A stretch of 64,000 nucleotides of DNA from Planococcus maitriensis (GTDB lineage: Bacteria > Bacillota > Bacilli > Bacillales_A > Planococcaceae). The notes below the pieces were generated by a model. The model did not search any database. It was not told where the DNA came from and was given only the letters and a program-made list of their open reading frames with translations. The stretch covers positions 62,001 through 126,000 of the forward strand of contig NZ_QLZQ01000007.1 of assembly GCF_003289925.1 (NCBI RefSeq), given 5' to 3'. Below are positions 8,433 through 17,739 of this stretch, one piece after another; the first letter of the stretch is position 1, and each line of letters opens with the position of its first letter. A program made the position numbers and the translations under genes.

Positions 8433-10464
8433 ATTCCGTCGGATCGTACAAGGTGACGCTTTCGATGTAATTGATGTATTTCCTTAATTCTTTTGCCTGC
8501 TGCCGTGTGATTTCCGCGGCATCGTACATATCGTAAATTTTGGCGCGGCCCATGTCCATGACGTTGATGCGCAATTCTTCTTTTTGCATCTCGTAACGCT
8601 CATCGTACAAAGTTTCGGGCTTTCTCAAACGGCTGATCATTTTCCGGTACTCGGTCAAAACCGCTTCGACGATATCTTTGCGGGAAGCTTTTTGATGATA
8701 GGCTTCCAAATTCTCTAGGGCGGCTTCAAGTGCCTTCAATTGCACCTCGCGGCCGACCTGGTATTCAACCAGGCGAATTTCCTCATCCTGCCAGTTTTCC
8801 CCGCGGAACCTGCGCCATGCGCGGATCAGCTTGCCTTGTAAATACAATAGAGTCGAACGGGCGTTATGGGCGATCGCTTCTTCACGGCGGTTCAGCGAAT
8901 GCTCGAAAGCGGCATAGACATCCCGCTCCATCCCCTCTGTCTTCTTCAGCCTTTCAATGTAACGGCGCTCGGCCTTCAACGCCCGCAGTCGCACTTCCTT
9001 CATGCGGCGCTGGTATTTCTTGTTGGCTTCTTTCGCCTCTTCCCCTTCCGGCTGCACTTGCTGGAAACGTAAACGATATTCATCCATCAGTTCATAGGCT
9101 GCCGTTTCATTCGATTCGGTCAGTTCGGATTTGATACGGGCGATCGACGCGAGCAGGAGGCGGCGCCTTGCTTCTTCCAAATCGATCGTAGCGTCTTCTT
9201 CATCACCGGCCAGTTTGCCTTTACTGAGAAGCGGGAGGCAGGCGGTCGCAAGCAGCAGCGTCAAAAGGATCGTGCCCACTGCCAGGAACAGCAGCAGTGA
9301 CCGCTGCGGGAAGATATAACCGCCTTCGATAATCATTGGCAGGGACAGGATCCCGACCATCGTCACCGTTCCGCGCACGCCCGTCAGGCTGACGAATAAG
9401 GTCAGCTTGAGGCTCGGCTTTGCAGCATCTTCCATTTTTCCGAAGCGATATTCGTATTGGGAGAATAAATAAGCCCAAATAAAGCGGATCCCCAGCAGCA
9501 TGGCAGTAATCGCCAAGACATACGACAGCAGGACGCTTTCATCCATATTCGGGTTTTCCAGCGCGCCGCTCATCGCCCCCGGGATATTGAGCCCGAGCAA
9601 CAGGAAGATGATGCCGTTCAGCACGAAGGTGATGATCGTCCAGATGTTTTCCGTCAGCATCTGCTCTTCTGCGACCAGCGCTTCGGTGTCTTCCTGCACA
9701 AGTGAATGGACAATCCCGCCGACGACGACGGCGATAACACCGGATGCCCCTAATAATTCCTCCGCGACGACGAAGATGATGAAAGGCGTCATGATTTGCA
9801 ATAGCGAATGGAACGTGACGTCATTGATCCCTTGTTTGCGGAACAATAAGCGGATGCCGACAAACACGAGGGCGATTACGGCTCCAAGAAGCGCACCCGC
9901 CAAAAATTTATAGGAGAAATTAAAAATAGCGGAGTATAGCGAGAAGGTCCCCGTGACGACAGCAGCAACTGCATAATTGAATGCGACGAGCCCCGAGGCG
10001 TCATTGATCAGCGACTCCCCCCGCACCAGGCTTAGCACATTGCCAGGGATACGGACGCGCTGTGAAATGCCGTTCACTGCGACGGGGTCTGTCGGTGACA
10101 GGATGGCAGCGAGTGCGAATGCTGCGGCGAGCGGAATGTCTTCAATGAGCCAGTGGATGAAGTAACCGCCGATCAAGGTCGTCAGCAGCACCAGGATGAC
10201 GGCGTTGCCGAAAATCGGCCCGCGCATGCGCCATAATTCCTCACGCGGAAAATGCCGCCCATCGTTGAACAGGAGCGGTGCGATGAACAGCAGCAGAAAC
10301 CATTCGGCTTCCAATTCAAATGTAAAATCCTCGAAGACCAGTACGATGATCGTCCCGAGCGCCACTTGGATAAGCGCTGCCGGCACTTGCGGCACGTAGT
10401 GGCTCACTACATTGGAGACGAGGAGCGCGATCAGCAGGATCAGGATAGTCAGCAATAATTCCAT
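8431..10464 (-). CDS. CPA1-family Na+/H+ antiporter (NhaK-like)
   Basis: A 677-residue cation/proton antiporter. The first 410 residues form about twelve membrane segments with the CPA1 signatures LSPTDPVAVNGI (about residue 130) and RGESLINDASGLVAF (about 155); the NDASG region contains the Asp predicted to bind the cation. The C-terminal 250 residues are a long charged, partly coiled-coil cytoplasmic tail. Length and architecture match the B. subtilis NhaK type, which exchanges Na+, K+ or Li+ for protons. The ATG has only a weak GGGGAAT ribosome site. It probably supports salt and alkali tolerance. Confidence 0.9.
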   Translation of the reverse strand: MELLLTILILLIALLVSNVVSHYVPQVPAALIQVALGTIIVLVFEDFTFELEAEWFLLLFIAPLLFNDGRHFPREELWRMRGPIFGNAVILVLLTTLIGGYFIHWLIEDIPLAAAFALAAILSPTDPVAVNGISQRVRIPGNVLSLVRGESLINDASGLVAFNYAVAAVVTGTFSLYSAIFNFSYKFLAGALLGAVIALVFVGIRLLFRKQGINDVTFHSLLQIMTPFIIFVVAEELLGASGVIAVVVGGIVHSLVQEDTEALVAEEQMLTENIWTIITFVLNGIIFLLLGLNIPGAMSGALENPNMDESVLLSYVLAITAMLLGIRFIWAYLFSQYEYRFGKMEDAAKPSLKLTLFVSLTGVRGTVTMVGILSLPMIIEGGYIFPQRSLLLFLAVGTILLTLLLATACLPLLSKGKLAGDEEDATIDLEEARRRLLLASIARIKSELTESNETAAYELMDEYRLRFQQVQPEGEEAKEANKKYQRRMKEVRLRALKAERRYIERLKKTEGMERDVYAAFEHSLNRREEAIAHNARSTLLYLQGKLIRAWRRFRGENWQDEEIRLVEYQVGREVQLKALEAALENLEAYHQKASRKDIVEAVLTEYRKMISRLRKPETLYDERYEMQKEELRINVMDMGRAKIYDMYDAAEITRQQAKELRKYINYIESVTLYDPTE

Positions 10465-10612
10465 CGATATTCCCCATTTACTTGTGATGATATATGTATA
10501 CCCAGATTATGTCTTCGGTTATCCATTTCATGTTTATTTTCTAATTAGAACACTCCCGTTTCGGGTACACTAAAAGAAAGCACCGGCCAACCGGCCGAAG
10601 GAGGTCCAGAAC

Positions 10613-10990
10613 TTGTCACGGCAATCCTACCGCAAGGAAAAAAACCAGCTGACTTATACCCAGCAGCATCTCGCGAACGAGCGCACGTATCTCGCCTGGA
10701 TCCGCACGGCGATCTCCATCGTCGGTGTCGGCTTCCTGGCGACAAGCCTGCATTTCACGATGGGTGTCGTGCGTAATCCCTTTGTCGATTTGTTCACGAT
10801 CATTCTCGGCATCTTCGCCTGTGTTTTCGGGCTGGTCATCATTTTCACGGCTACGCGCACTTACCGGGAAAAACGCCAGCAGATCATCCAGGAAACCTTC
10901 TATTCGTCGAACCTGCGCATCAGCCTGATTTCCACGATGCTGTCGATCATGATCATCATGGTCATCATCTATTTCTTTATCATTATGTGA
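10613..10990 (+). CDS. DUF202 (YidH-type) membrane protein
   Basis: A 125-residue protein of the DUF202 family: a conserved cytoplasmic N-terminus with LANERTYLAWIRTAIS (about residue 20), then three membrane segments. The function of the family is not known. The start is TTG at 10613, supported by AAGGAGGT seven bases upstream; there is no ATG or GTG in frame near it. It is divergent from the antiporter gene and alone in its transcript. Confidence 0.88.
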   Translation: MSRQSYRKEKNQLTYTQQHLANERTYLAWIRTAISIVGVGFLATSLHFTMGVVRNPFVDLFTIILGIFACVFGLVIIFTATRTYREKRQQIIQETFYSSNLRISLISTMLSIMIIMVIIYFFIIM

Positions 10991-11176
10991 ATCATTTGCG
11001 CTTGCAGGCGGATTTCTTTTCCTGTCTTTCGCAAAGGCAGGCTATTCATCACACCAAAACCAGAAAAAACCTAGTGATTTCCTCACGGTTATAGTATTCT
11101 GAAACCAATCAATTTAAGGAATACAGACTGTTCACGCCCCGCTAGTTACGGCAGGACAACCGAAAGGAATTGACTC

Positions 11177-12313
11177 ATGGCGACTTTCCTAAAATGGTTT
11201 ATCGTATGCCTCGCTGCTGTCGGCATATTTGGTGCCAGCGGTGAACAGCCATCTGCGGCTGAATCCGCCCCCTTCGAATTCACCGTGCGCGCTGTTCCGG
11301 TTTCGGTGATGCCGGAGCGATTGGCGAGGAACCACCGCGTGAGCTTGTCGGCAATCGGCGATGTCCTCATTCACGAGCCGCTTTACGAAGACGCCAGAAC
11401 AGGCAGCACTTATGATTTCGGTTCCATGTTCGATCCGGTCCAGCCCTTTCTTGATTCGTCCGATATTACCGTCGCCAATTCCGAAAGCATCATCGGCGGC
11501 AGCGAAATCGGCGTTTCGAGCTATCCATCTTTCAACAGTCCATTCGAACTCGGCGACGCCATGAAAAATGCGGGGATCGATGTTGTCTCCATGGCAAACA
11601 ACCATACCTTGGATCGCGGCGTACAGGCAATCGAGAACGCCATTTCCCATTGGCGGGATATCGGCATGGCGTCAAGCGGCTCTCACCTGTCCGCACAACA
11701 ACGCGCCGACATTCCGGTACTCGAACGCAACGGCATCACGTTGTCGTTTTTATCCTATACCTATGGCACCAATGGCGTCCCGACGCCTGCCGGCCGGCCA
11801 TATTTGGTCAACCGCATCGACCCGGAGTTGATCCGACAGGATTTGGCGCATGCGCGCAAGCATTCCGATGTATCGGTGTTGAGCCTCCATTTCGGCAATG
11901 AATATGAAATGATGCCGACACAAGAGCAAGCGGAACTTGCCCGTTTCGCCGCTGAAAACGGCGCAGACATCATTCTGGGCCACCACCCCCACGTCCTGCA
12001 GCCGCCTGCATGGATCGATACTGCAGATGGCCGCCGCAGTTTCGTCTTCTACTCACTCGGCAATTTCCTGTCTGGGCAAAAAGGCGTCGAACGGCGGATT
12101 GGCGGCATCGTCCACCTGGACATCGAAAAGCTGGAAACTGCAGAAGGGGCAAGCATAGCCATCACAAATCCCGCCTTCACCCCGACCTTCGTCCAGCATG
12201 ACCGCTTCCAGGATTTCGAAGTTTTATTATTGAAAGACATCAATGACGAATGGAACGCCAATACAAAAGCCCATCTTGCCACTTGGATGAAAGACCTGGA
12301 ATTCCGTGAATAG
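11177..12313 (+). CDS. CapA family protein (poly-gamma-glutamate capsule-type, secreted)
   Basis: A 378-residue protein with an N-terminal signal peptide (cleavage probably near SAAES, about residue 27) and a CapA/PGA_cap calcineurin-like fold. Visible motifs are LSAIGDVLIHEPLY (metal-binding start, about residue 57), MANNHTLDRG (about 140), GHHPHVLQP (about 270) and SLGNFLSGQ (about 295). CapA proteins act in poly-gamma-glutamate capsule synthesis, but capBC-type partners are not next to it, so a separate role as an envelope phosphoesterase-like protein is possible. The next gene starts 12 bp downstream and is likely co-transcribed. Confidence 0.88.
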   Translation: MATFLKWFIVCLAAVGIFGASGEQPSAAESAPFEFTVRAVPVSVMPERLARNHRVSLSAIGDVLIHEPLYEDARTGSTYDFGSMFDPVQPFLDSSDITVANSESIIGGSEIGVSSYPSFNSPFELGDAMKNAGIDVVSMANNHTLDRGVQAIENAISHWRDIGMASSGSHLSAQQRADIPVLERNGITLSFLSYTYGTNGVPTPAGRPYLVNRIDPELIRQDLAHARKHSDVSVLSLHFGNEYEMMPTQEQAELARFAAENGADIILGHHPHVLQPPAWIDTADGRRSFVFYSLGNFLSGQKGVERRIGGIVHLDIEKLETAEGASIAITNPAFTPTFVQHDRFQDFEVLLLKDINDEWNANTKAHLATWMKDLEFRE

Positions 12314-12325
12314 AGGAGTGAGTTG

Positions 12326-12922
12326 ATGATGCAGGATTGGAAAATGGAGGAACAAAAATTATACGCCCCTGCCACCGAAGCGCATGCCGTGCATATCCCG
12401 AAACAATTCTATTTTGTGATCGACGGGCGCAGAAGCATCGGGTCCGAAGATTTCCATGAACGCCTTCGGGTGTTGACTGCTTTATCGGAAGCGGTCCAAT
12501 CGATGCCGCAGCATGGCTATTGTCCGCCAGGATTCACGCATTACTCCCTTTATCCGCCTGAAACACTCCATCATACACAGGGGCAGGACGCCGGCTCGGC
12601 GACTTATTCACTGATGATCCGCCAGCCCGATTTCATCGATAACGAAACCATCGACCGTGCGTTCAACCTGCTCCATAAAGACCGGAAGTTCCCATTGCTT
12701 CCCGAGGTGGCGTTCGAGGAGTTCGAAGATGGCCTATCGGTTCAATTGCGCAGTTCCCAAAAGCATGAACCGGCTGTGGTAGCATTCAGGAAAATCGATC
12801 ATTTCCTGCTGGCGAATGCACTGAAACGGCGCAATTTCCAGCACCGCGAGATTTATCCGGGACAAGGCAGCACTTTGTTCGATGAAGTGGTATACCGCGT
12901 TTTTGCCGAGGAAGCCGAATAG
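12326..12922 (+). CDS. GyrI-like small-molecule-binding protein
   Basis: A 198-residue cytoplasmic protein of the GyrI-like domain family. Recognisable stretches are the opening DWKMEEQKLYAP, VHIPKQFYFVIDGR (about residue 25), YSLYPPETLHH (about 75), YSLMIRQPDFI (about 92) and FQHREIYPG near the end. Such stand-alone GyrI-like proteins bind hydrophobic compounds and some hydrolyse them; no DNA-binding part is present. Start ATG 12326 (or the next ATG) has GAGGAG at usable distance. It probably shares the transcript of the CapA gene; no mechanistic link is evident. Confidence 0.82.
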   Translation: MMQDWKMEEQKLYAPATEAHAVHIPKQFYFVIDGRRSIGSEDFHERLRVLTALSEAVQSMPQHGYCPPGFTHYSLYPPETLHHTQGQDAGSATYSLMIRQPDFIDNETIDRAFNLLHKDRKFPLLPEVAFEEFEDGLSVQLRSSQKHEPAVVAFRKIDHFLLANALKRRNFQHREIYPGQGSTLFDEVVYRVFAEEAE

Positions 12923-12956
12923 CCGCCTATTGAGCATGTATTTCAACAAGCAAAGG

Positions 12957-13004
12957 AAAAGCCGTCCGGAAAAGTGTGAAGACACTTTTTCCGGACGGCT
13001 TTTT
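12957..13004. terminator. Long bidirectional terminator
   Basis: A nearly perfect stem of about 21 bp (AAAAGCCGTCCGGAAAAGTG and its complement) around a GAAG loop, with T-runs in both directions, between convergent genes. Confidence 0.9.
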
Positions 13005-13008
13005 CACA

Positions 13009-13851
13009 TTACATCGGATTTTTCTTGTAGTTTTCGTCTCGCCGGAAATTCCCGACCACTTCCATCGTCTCGGTGATGCTGACGAATGCATTCGGGTCGA
13101 TTTCCCGGATCAAGGGACGGACAAACGCCAGCTCGTAACGGGTGATGACGCTATGCAGCACTTTCACCTTGGCGCCGGTATAAGCGCCTTCCCCGTCCGT
13201 AACCGTGATGCCGCGGTACAGGTTCGACAATAGCTTCTTCTTCACTTCGTCGCCTTTTGCCGTCACGACCATCAAGCTGAGCTTGATATGGCGCGTATGG
13301 ATACGGTCGACGACGATGCCCGTGATATAAATTGATGCCATCGTGTACATCGCGAGTTCCCAGTTGAAGATAAAGCCTGAGATGAAGACGACGCCGCTGT
13401 TCAAGGTGAACACCATGAAGCCGAGCGGGATGTCGCGTTTCATTGTCAGCAACAGGCCGATGACGTCAAAGCCGCCCGTCGACCCGTAAAAGCGGATGAT
13501 GATCCCGACTGCAGCGCCTGAAATGACGCCACCGAAAACCGATGACAACAATGCATCTTCCGTCACTTGGACAATCGGGATGTACAGCATGGCGATCGAC
13601 GTAACGGCAACCGAAAAAATGCTGTTCGCGATGAAGGTCTTGCCGAGCTTCATCCAGCCGACAATCAGGATCGGCAAGTTCAGCAAGATCAGCCAAATCC
13701 CCGAGTTGACCGGCGTCATCAAACCGAAGATCATGGCGACACCGGTGACGCCCCCTGATAGAATTTCATGTGGCAATAGAAACATATTGAAAGCGATCGC
13801 CATAACAATGGAAGCAATGAAAATTGCCCCGAGGCGGTAAAATTTGTCCAT
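13009..13851 (-). CDS. YitT family membrane protein (DUF161 plus DUF2179)
   Basis: A 280-residue protein with five or six N-terminal membrane segments carrying the family motifs LPHEILSGGVTGVAMI (about residue 27) and GSTGGFDVI (about 145), followed by a soluble C-terminal DUF2179 domain (about residues 195-275) ending near SITETMEVVGNF. Length is usual for the family. The biochemical role is unknown; it may be a transporter with a regulatory domain. ATG follows a CGGAG ribosome site. Confidence 0.9.
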   Translation of the reverse strand: MDKFYRLGAIFIASIVMAIAFNMFLLPHEILSGGVTGVAMIFGLMTPVNSGIWLILLNLPILIVGWMKLGKTFIANSIFSVAVTSIAMLYIPIVQVTEDALLSSVFGGVISGAAVGIIIRFYGSTGGFDVIGLLLTMKRDIPLGFMVFTLNSGVVFISGFIFNWELAMYTMASIYITGIVVDRIHTRHIKLSLMVVTAKGDEVKKKLLSNLYRGITVTDGEGAYTGAKVKVLHSVITRYELAFVRPLIREIDPNAFVSITETMEVVGNFRRDENYKKNPM

Positions 13852-14036
13852 TTTTTATTCTCCGTTCATCTAATCGTAATGAGCGATGCCTGCATTCCGG
13901 TGAAGGCGATGAGGCAAGGCAGCGATTCACATTATAGGGGGTGCGATCATAGAAAAGCAAGCACTTCTGGCTGGATTTCCGCTTTCTTACCATTCACGGA
14001 ATATTCCTCATTTGAACAGTGTCTCAAAAGCTTCAA

Positions 14037-14065
14037 TTGAATGACGGAATAATTAAGACTAAAAT
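14037..14065 (+). promoter_or_regulatory. Sigma-A promoter of the ykuI-like gene
   Basis: TTGAAT, exactly 17 bp, then TAAAAT, ending 33 bp before the ATG. Both boxes match consensus well. Confidence 0.65.
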
Positions 14066-14098
14066 AGAAGAAGACAGTGCACGGCAAGGAGAGATAGT

Positions 14099-15316
14099 AT
14101 GGATCCATTAGACATCATCGACAATATGGACAAAGTCATGCCGGTGTTCCAGCCGATCGTCAGTGCCGTCAAGCACGATGTTATCGGCTACGAATTGCTC
14201 GGCCGCTACATAGAACCGGACGGAACCAAATCACTCGGCGATTTCTTCAATGACCCGGAAGTCCCGGACGAGTTCAAAACAGAAGTGGACCAAAGACTGC
14301 TCGAAATGGCGCTTGATCAATTGCTGGCCCAGAACAGCGACTGCCTGTTGTTCATCAACCGCAACGCCCGCCAGTTGATGGCAGGAGATGGCGAAGACTT
14401 CCTGAAGACCTTGCTGGAATACCGCAAACGCGGATTCCCGCTTGAACGCATTGTCCTTGAAATTACCGAGCACGATTTCAACGATGATTTTGATACACTC
14501 AACCACTTGCTCTTGTATTTCAAGACCTACGGCATCCAGATCGCCGTTGACCATGTAGGCGCGAAAAGTTCGAATATCGACCGCATCCGCCAATTGCGGC
14601 CGCATATCCTGAAAATCGATATGAGCATCAGCCGCCATCATCAGCCTGATGCATTCCAGGACATCATCCATTCTTTGTCGATGCTTGCCCACCGCATCGG
14701 TGCACGACTGTTATACGAATATATAGAAGATAACCATCAATTGTATTTTGCCTGGAAACACGGCGGCCATTATTACCAAGGCTATTATCTGGCCCATCCG
14801 GACCCTGCCCTGCTGACAACGGGCGCTTTATCCATCCATGTGGGCGATCAAGTAAAGGCGTTCGTCCACCGCGAGAAAGCGATGGTCAGCGAACGCTTGG
14901 CCTATACCGCCCGTTCTGAAGAAAAACTCAAGCGCTTGATGGGTAAATGGCAAAGCCCTGAATATGCCGACCTGTTCATCCAGGAAGTGCTCCCTCTTTT
15001 CGAAGCGGAAAGCTTCCGCATCTACATCTGCAATGGCGACGGGGAACAAGTCTCCTCCAACTTCCGGAAAACGGGCGGAAATTGGCAAGGCGAACCACAG
15101 CAAATCGGCTCCCACTGGGCTTTTCGCCCGTATTTTTTGGAAAACATGATGCTCATGAAAGCGAGCCACAAAGGCCGGCTGTCGGACATCTACGCCGATA
15201 TCGAAACCGGGGAAATGATCCGTACATTCAGCTATCCGCTATCGGACGAATGCTTCCTGTTTGTCGATTTAAGCTACGAATTCATTTCTGAAAATGATTA
15301 CTTATTGTTTCAATGA
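14099..15316 (+). CDS. ykuI: YkuI-like EAL-domain protein
   Basis: A 405-residue cytoplasmic protein: EAL domain (about residues 1-250) followed by the YkuI_C PAS-like domain (about 260-405), the same layout and length as B. subtilis YkuI. The EAL signature is ELL in GYELLGRY. Residues such as the Asn of LLFINRNARQ, LEITEHDF and LKIDMSI are present, but the usual DDFGTG loop is replaced by DHVGAKSS, as in YkuI-type proteins. This predicts c-di-GMP binding with little or no hydrolysis, so it is probably a receptor. No GGDEF protein is in the window. A sigma-A promoter and a terminator frame it as a single gene. Confidence 0.9.
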   Translation: MDPLDIIDNMDKVMPVFQPIVSAVKHDVIGYELLGRYIEPDGTKSLGDFFNDPEVPDEFKTEVDQRLLEMALDQLLAQNSDCLLFINRNARQLMAGDGEDFLKTLLEYRKRGFPLERIVLEITEHDFNDDFDTLNHLLLYFKTYGIQIAVDHVGAKSSNIDRIRQLRPHILKIDMSISRHHQPDAFQDIIHSLSMLAHRIGARLLYEYIEDNHQLYFAWKHGGHYYQGYYLAHPDPALLTTGALSIHVGDQVKAFVHREKAMVSERLAYTARSEEKLKRLMGKWQSPEYADLFIQEVLPLFEAESFRIYICNGDGEQVSSNFRKTGGNWQGEPQQIGSHWAFRPYFLENMMLMKASHKGRLSDIYADIETGEMIRTFSYPLSDECFLFVDLSYEFISENDYLLFQ

Positions 15317-15334
15317 AGCACAGTCAAAAAAAGG

Positions 15335-15366
15335 AACCCGAAGCAGCATGTGCCGCTTCGGGTTTC
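15335..15366. terminator. Bidirectional terminator
   Basis: AACCCGAAGC pairs with GCTTCGGGTTT between convergent genes. Confidence 0.8.
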
Positions 15367-15367
15367 A

Positions 15368-16231
15368 TCATTTCGCTTCCTTTTCCAGCTTGTCGATATA
15401 ATGATCGAGTTTCCCTCTTTGTTCACCGCTGATTTCAGGCAATTCCGGGTTGATTTCTTCCAGCATTTCGACCATCACCCGGGCGATGATCAAACGGGAA
15501 TACATTTCATCGTCCGCCGGCAATATATACCAGGGAGCATAGTCCGTAGAAGTATGGGTCAGCATATCGCCGAAAATCTCCTGGTAATCTTCCCAATGTT
15601 CCCGCTCTTCGACATCGCTGAAGGAAAACTCCCAATTTTTCTCGGGATTCTTCATCCGCTCGAGAAGGCGCGAAGTTTGCACTTCTTTCGAAAGATTAAA
15701 GAAGAATTTGACAAACGGAAAACCGTTCTCGACCATATACCGTTCAAATTCGTTGATTTGCCGGTATCGCCGGTTCCATACTTCCCCGTCGATTAACTGG
15801 TCGGGCAAGGGCTCTTCTTCAAGTAAATCATGGACGCGCGGCGCAATCACTTCTTCGTAATGGGAACGGTTTAGAATGCCGATTTGCCCCCGCTCCGGCA
15901 AGGCATCGTGCAGGCGCCATAAATAATCATGCTTCAATTCCTCTTCCGTCGGTTTCCCGAGTGTCGTCACTTTCAGCCCTTGTGCAGTCAAGTTCGAGAA
16001 CAAATAGGTGATCGCTTCATCTTTTCCGGCTGCGTCCATTGCCTGAAGGGCCACCACAATGCCTTTTTCTTCTTCTGCATGAAGCCGGATATGCCATGTT
16101 TTCAATTCTTCGATTGTTTCCTTCAATTGCTGTTCGATTTGCCCGGGTTCCATTCGATTATCTTCTTGTGTCGGCCAGTCTGAGAGATCCACTTTCTCGC
16201 CGGCTTTCACTTTATATCGTTGGGTATCCAT
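15368..16231 (-). CDS. PPK2 family polyphosphate kinase
   Basis: A 287-residue polyphosphate:nucleotide phosphotransferase of the PPK2 type (single-domain form). The Walker A region is LQAMDAAGKDEA (about residue 62), followed by ILNRSHYEEVIAPRVH (about 118) with the catalytic RSxYE-type motif, WNRRYRQINEFE, and a lid segment FFFNLSKEVQTSRLLER. The MDxxGKD form is that of class III enzymes, which can phosphorylate AMP and ADP from polyphosphate; this assignment is inferred. ATG follows AAGGAGGG. It could regenerate nucleotides from stored polyphosphate under energy stress. Confidence 0.9.
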   Translation of the reverse strand: MDTQRYKVKAGEKVDLSDWPTQEDNRMEPGQIEQQLKETIEELKTWHIRLHAEEEKGIVVALQAMDAAGKDEAITYLFSNLTAQGLKVTTLGKPTEEELKHDYLWRLHDALPERGQIGILNRSHYEEVIAPRVHDLLEEEPLPDQLIDGEVWNRRYRQINEFERYMVENGFPFVKFFFNLSKEVQTSRLLERMKNPEKNWEFSFSDVEEREHWEDYQEIFGDMLTHTSTDYAPWYILPADDEMYSRLIIARVMVEMLEEINPELPEISGEQRGKLDHYIDKLEKEAK

Positions 16232-16367
16232 TAAAGCCCTCCTTGGATATGAATGTTTCTATCCCTATACCCTTTTTCAGCTTTTGGAATTACAGGGCTT
16301 TTTTCTCAATTTGCCATTTTTCCTTTACCCTGGCCAGATGAAAACTGGGGTTGGGTGCACACCATGA

Positions 16368-16409
16368 AAAAGCTCCCCCGAAACCCATTGGGATTTCGGG
16401 GGAGCTTTT
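16368..16409 (-). terminator. Terminator of the coiled-coil membrane protein gene
   Basis: AAAAGCTCCCCCGAAA pairs perfectly with TTTCGGGGGAGCTTTT. Confidence 0.88.
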
Positions 16410-16429
16410 CAACTTCTGAATGATATTGC

Positions 16430-17080
16430 TTATTCGTAGGCAATCGACCCATCTGCCTTTTGTTCATATGTGATATCTTCCTCTTCCATCAAGGAGATCA
16501 AGATTTGGGCTTTGTCGTCGGCCTGCTCTTTTTGGCGGTCGAGGATTTCATCCAGTTTCTCGTGGACTTCCTCGACTTGGTTTTTCTGTAAAGTCTTCGT
16601 CATTTCGCGCGTCAACTCGATTTGGGCAAAGTGATAGGATTCCAATCGTGCCAGGCGCGGGTCGTCTGTGTCGAGTTCCTCGGACAATTGCTCCAGCTTT
16701 TCCTCCATCTCATTGATATGGAGTTCCGTGAGCGAATTGTGGTCATACAGGCGAATGAGCGAATTGCTGACTTCCTTGAGCACTTCCTCGCTTTTCTCGC
16801 TTTGGAAAATATACTGCTGGATTTCATCCTGTTCCGCATTCGCCACCGAGCGCTCCTCATTCCATGGAGCGACATAGCTCGCAAAGGAATATACGTTCCA
16901 CAGGACGAACAGCAGCAAAATGCCGCTACCGGCCTTCAGCCAAAGTTTGCGGCGCTGCGGACCTTTTTTATTAGGCCGGAAATTTGGCGGTTCAGCACCG
17001 GTTTCGGCGCTTTTTTCCGCTTCGATTCGATTGGATTCATTATTCGGATGACTGTCTGAAAACTGATTGTAATTAGCCAT
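16430..17080 (-). CDS. Membrane-anchored coiled-coil protein, unknown function
   Basis: Unrecognised family. 216 residues: a hydrophilic N-terminal tail (about 1-55, basic at its end with KKGPQRRK), one membrane segment (about 57-80), then an extracytoplasmic-side region of about 135 residues dominated by Glu, Leu and Gln with heptad-like spacing, consistent with coiled coil. The ATG at 17080 is preceded by GGAGGG; an in-frame start further up is not supported. The layout resembles small envelope scaffolds, but no role can be assigned. Confidence 0.75.
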   Translation of the reverse strand: MANYNQFSDSHPNNESNRIEAEKSAETGAEPPNFRPNKKGPQRRKLWLKAGSGILLLFVLWNVYSFASYVAPWNEERSVANAEQDEIQQYIFQSEKSEEVLKEVSNSLIRLYDHNSLTELHINEMEEKLEQLSEELDTDDPRLARLESYHFAQIELTREMTKTLQKNQVEEVHEKLDEILDRQKEQADDKAQILISLMEEEDITYEQKADGSIAYE

Positions 17081-17366
17081 GTTACCCTCCGGACATCTAT
17101 TCGTAACACGATTGTAACAAAAAATATTCAAAATAGCATCCGTTTTTTTAAAGAAACCGAGGAATTATGACAAAATTCGACAAAGCAATGGCTTTCTTCG
17201 TATCAGCTCAAGAAGGCTGAATGTCTCCTATATCCCTTATTTAAGGGGTTAGGACCCCGCTTTTTTCGGGTAAACTATCTGAAAGCATTCTAGTAGACTG
17301 AATTGACTTTTTTATTCATCAACCATTCCCTCATTCATGTCGATCAGAAAGAAAGGCGGTCTTTTC

Positions 17367-17453
17367 ATGCGCATTTCCTGTATGGGAAGTTTACTGATTT
17401 CGATTATCCTGTCGATTGTATTGACCATTTTGTTGAATTTGCTGTTTTTTTAG
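17367..17453 (+). CDS. Tiny membrane protein (28 residues)
   Basis: An ATG at 17367 opens a 28-codon frame (MRISCMGSLL, then a run of Ile, Leu, Val and Ser, ending NLLFF and TAG). AAAGGCGG lies eight bases upstream. The product would be a single membrane helix with a short basic start. A longer frame over the same bases (17303-17599) has no ribosome site and poor composition. It may form a unit with the 56-residue membrane protein 67 bp downstream. Conservation would decide whether it is real. Confidence 0.5.
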   Translation: MRISCMGSLLISIILSIVLTILLNLLFF

Positions 17454-17519
17454 CGGCAGCTATGCCTGCCGGCAGATTCCTGCGAAAGTTTTGCATCACT
17501 GGAAATGGAGGAACTTCAG

Positions 17520-17690
17520 GTGACCAGAACATTTGTGATTCTGCTGATCGTGTCGGCGCTGTTGTTCATCGGATTCTACTTTGCCATCACGCTCTATAAC
17601 CGGTTTGTCGGAGGTGTTGTTTCAGCGGGTGTTGAGTTTCAGCTGGCAGAGATTTTATATGAAACGCTGTCATCCATATCCCGCCCGTAA
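17520..17690 (+). CDS. Small membrane protein (56 residues)
   Basis: GTG at 17520 has GGAGG eight bases upstream. The product starts TRTFVILLIVSALLFIG: one clear membrane helix followed by a 35-residue tail. No known family recognised. It follows another tiny membrane-protein frame on the same strand and ends before a C7/G7 hairpin at 17706-17736. Confidence 0.55.
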   Translation: MTRTFVILLIVSALLFIGFYFAITLYNRFVGGVVSAGVEFQLAEILYETLSSISRP

Positions 17691-17705
17691 ACTTCTCCAG
17701 CCCAG

Positions 17706-17736
17706 AACCCCCCCATTGCCTAAGCGATAGGGGGGG
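17706..17736. terminator. Hairpin between convergent genes
   Basis: ACCCCCCC pairs with GGGGGGGT around a 15-base loop; no good T-run on either side, so termination is uncertain. Confidence 0.45.
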
Positions 17737-17739
17737 TCT

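Noticed and set aside
17303..17599. 98-codon plus-strand frame
   Set aside because: Overlaps two better-supported small membrane frames with ribosome sites; its own start has none and it is His/Phe/Cys-rich.
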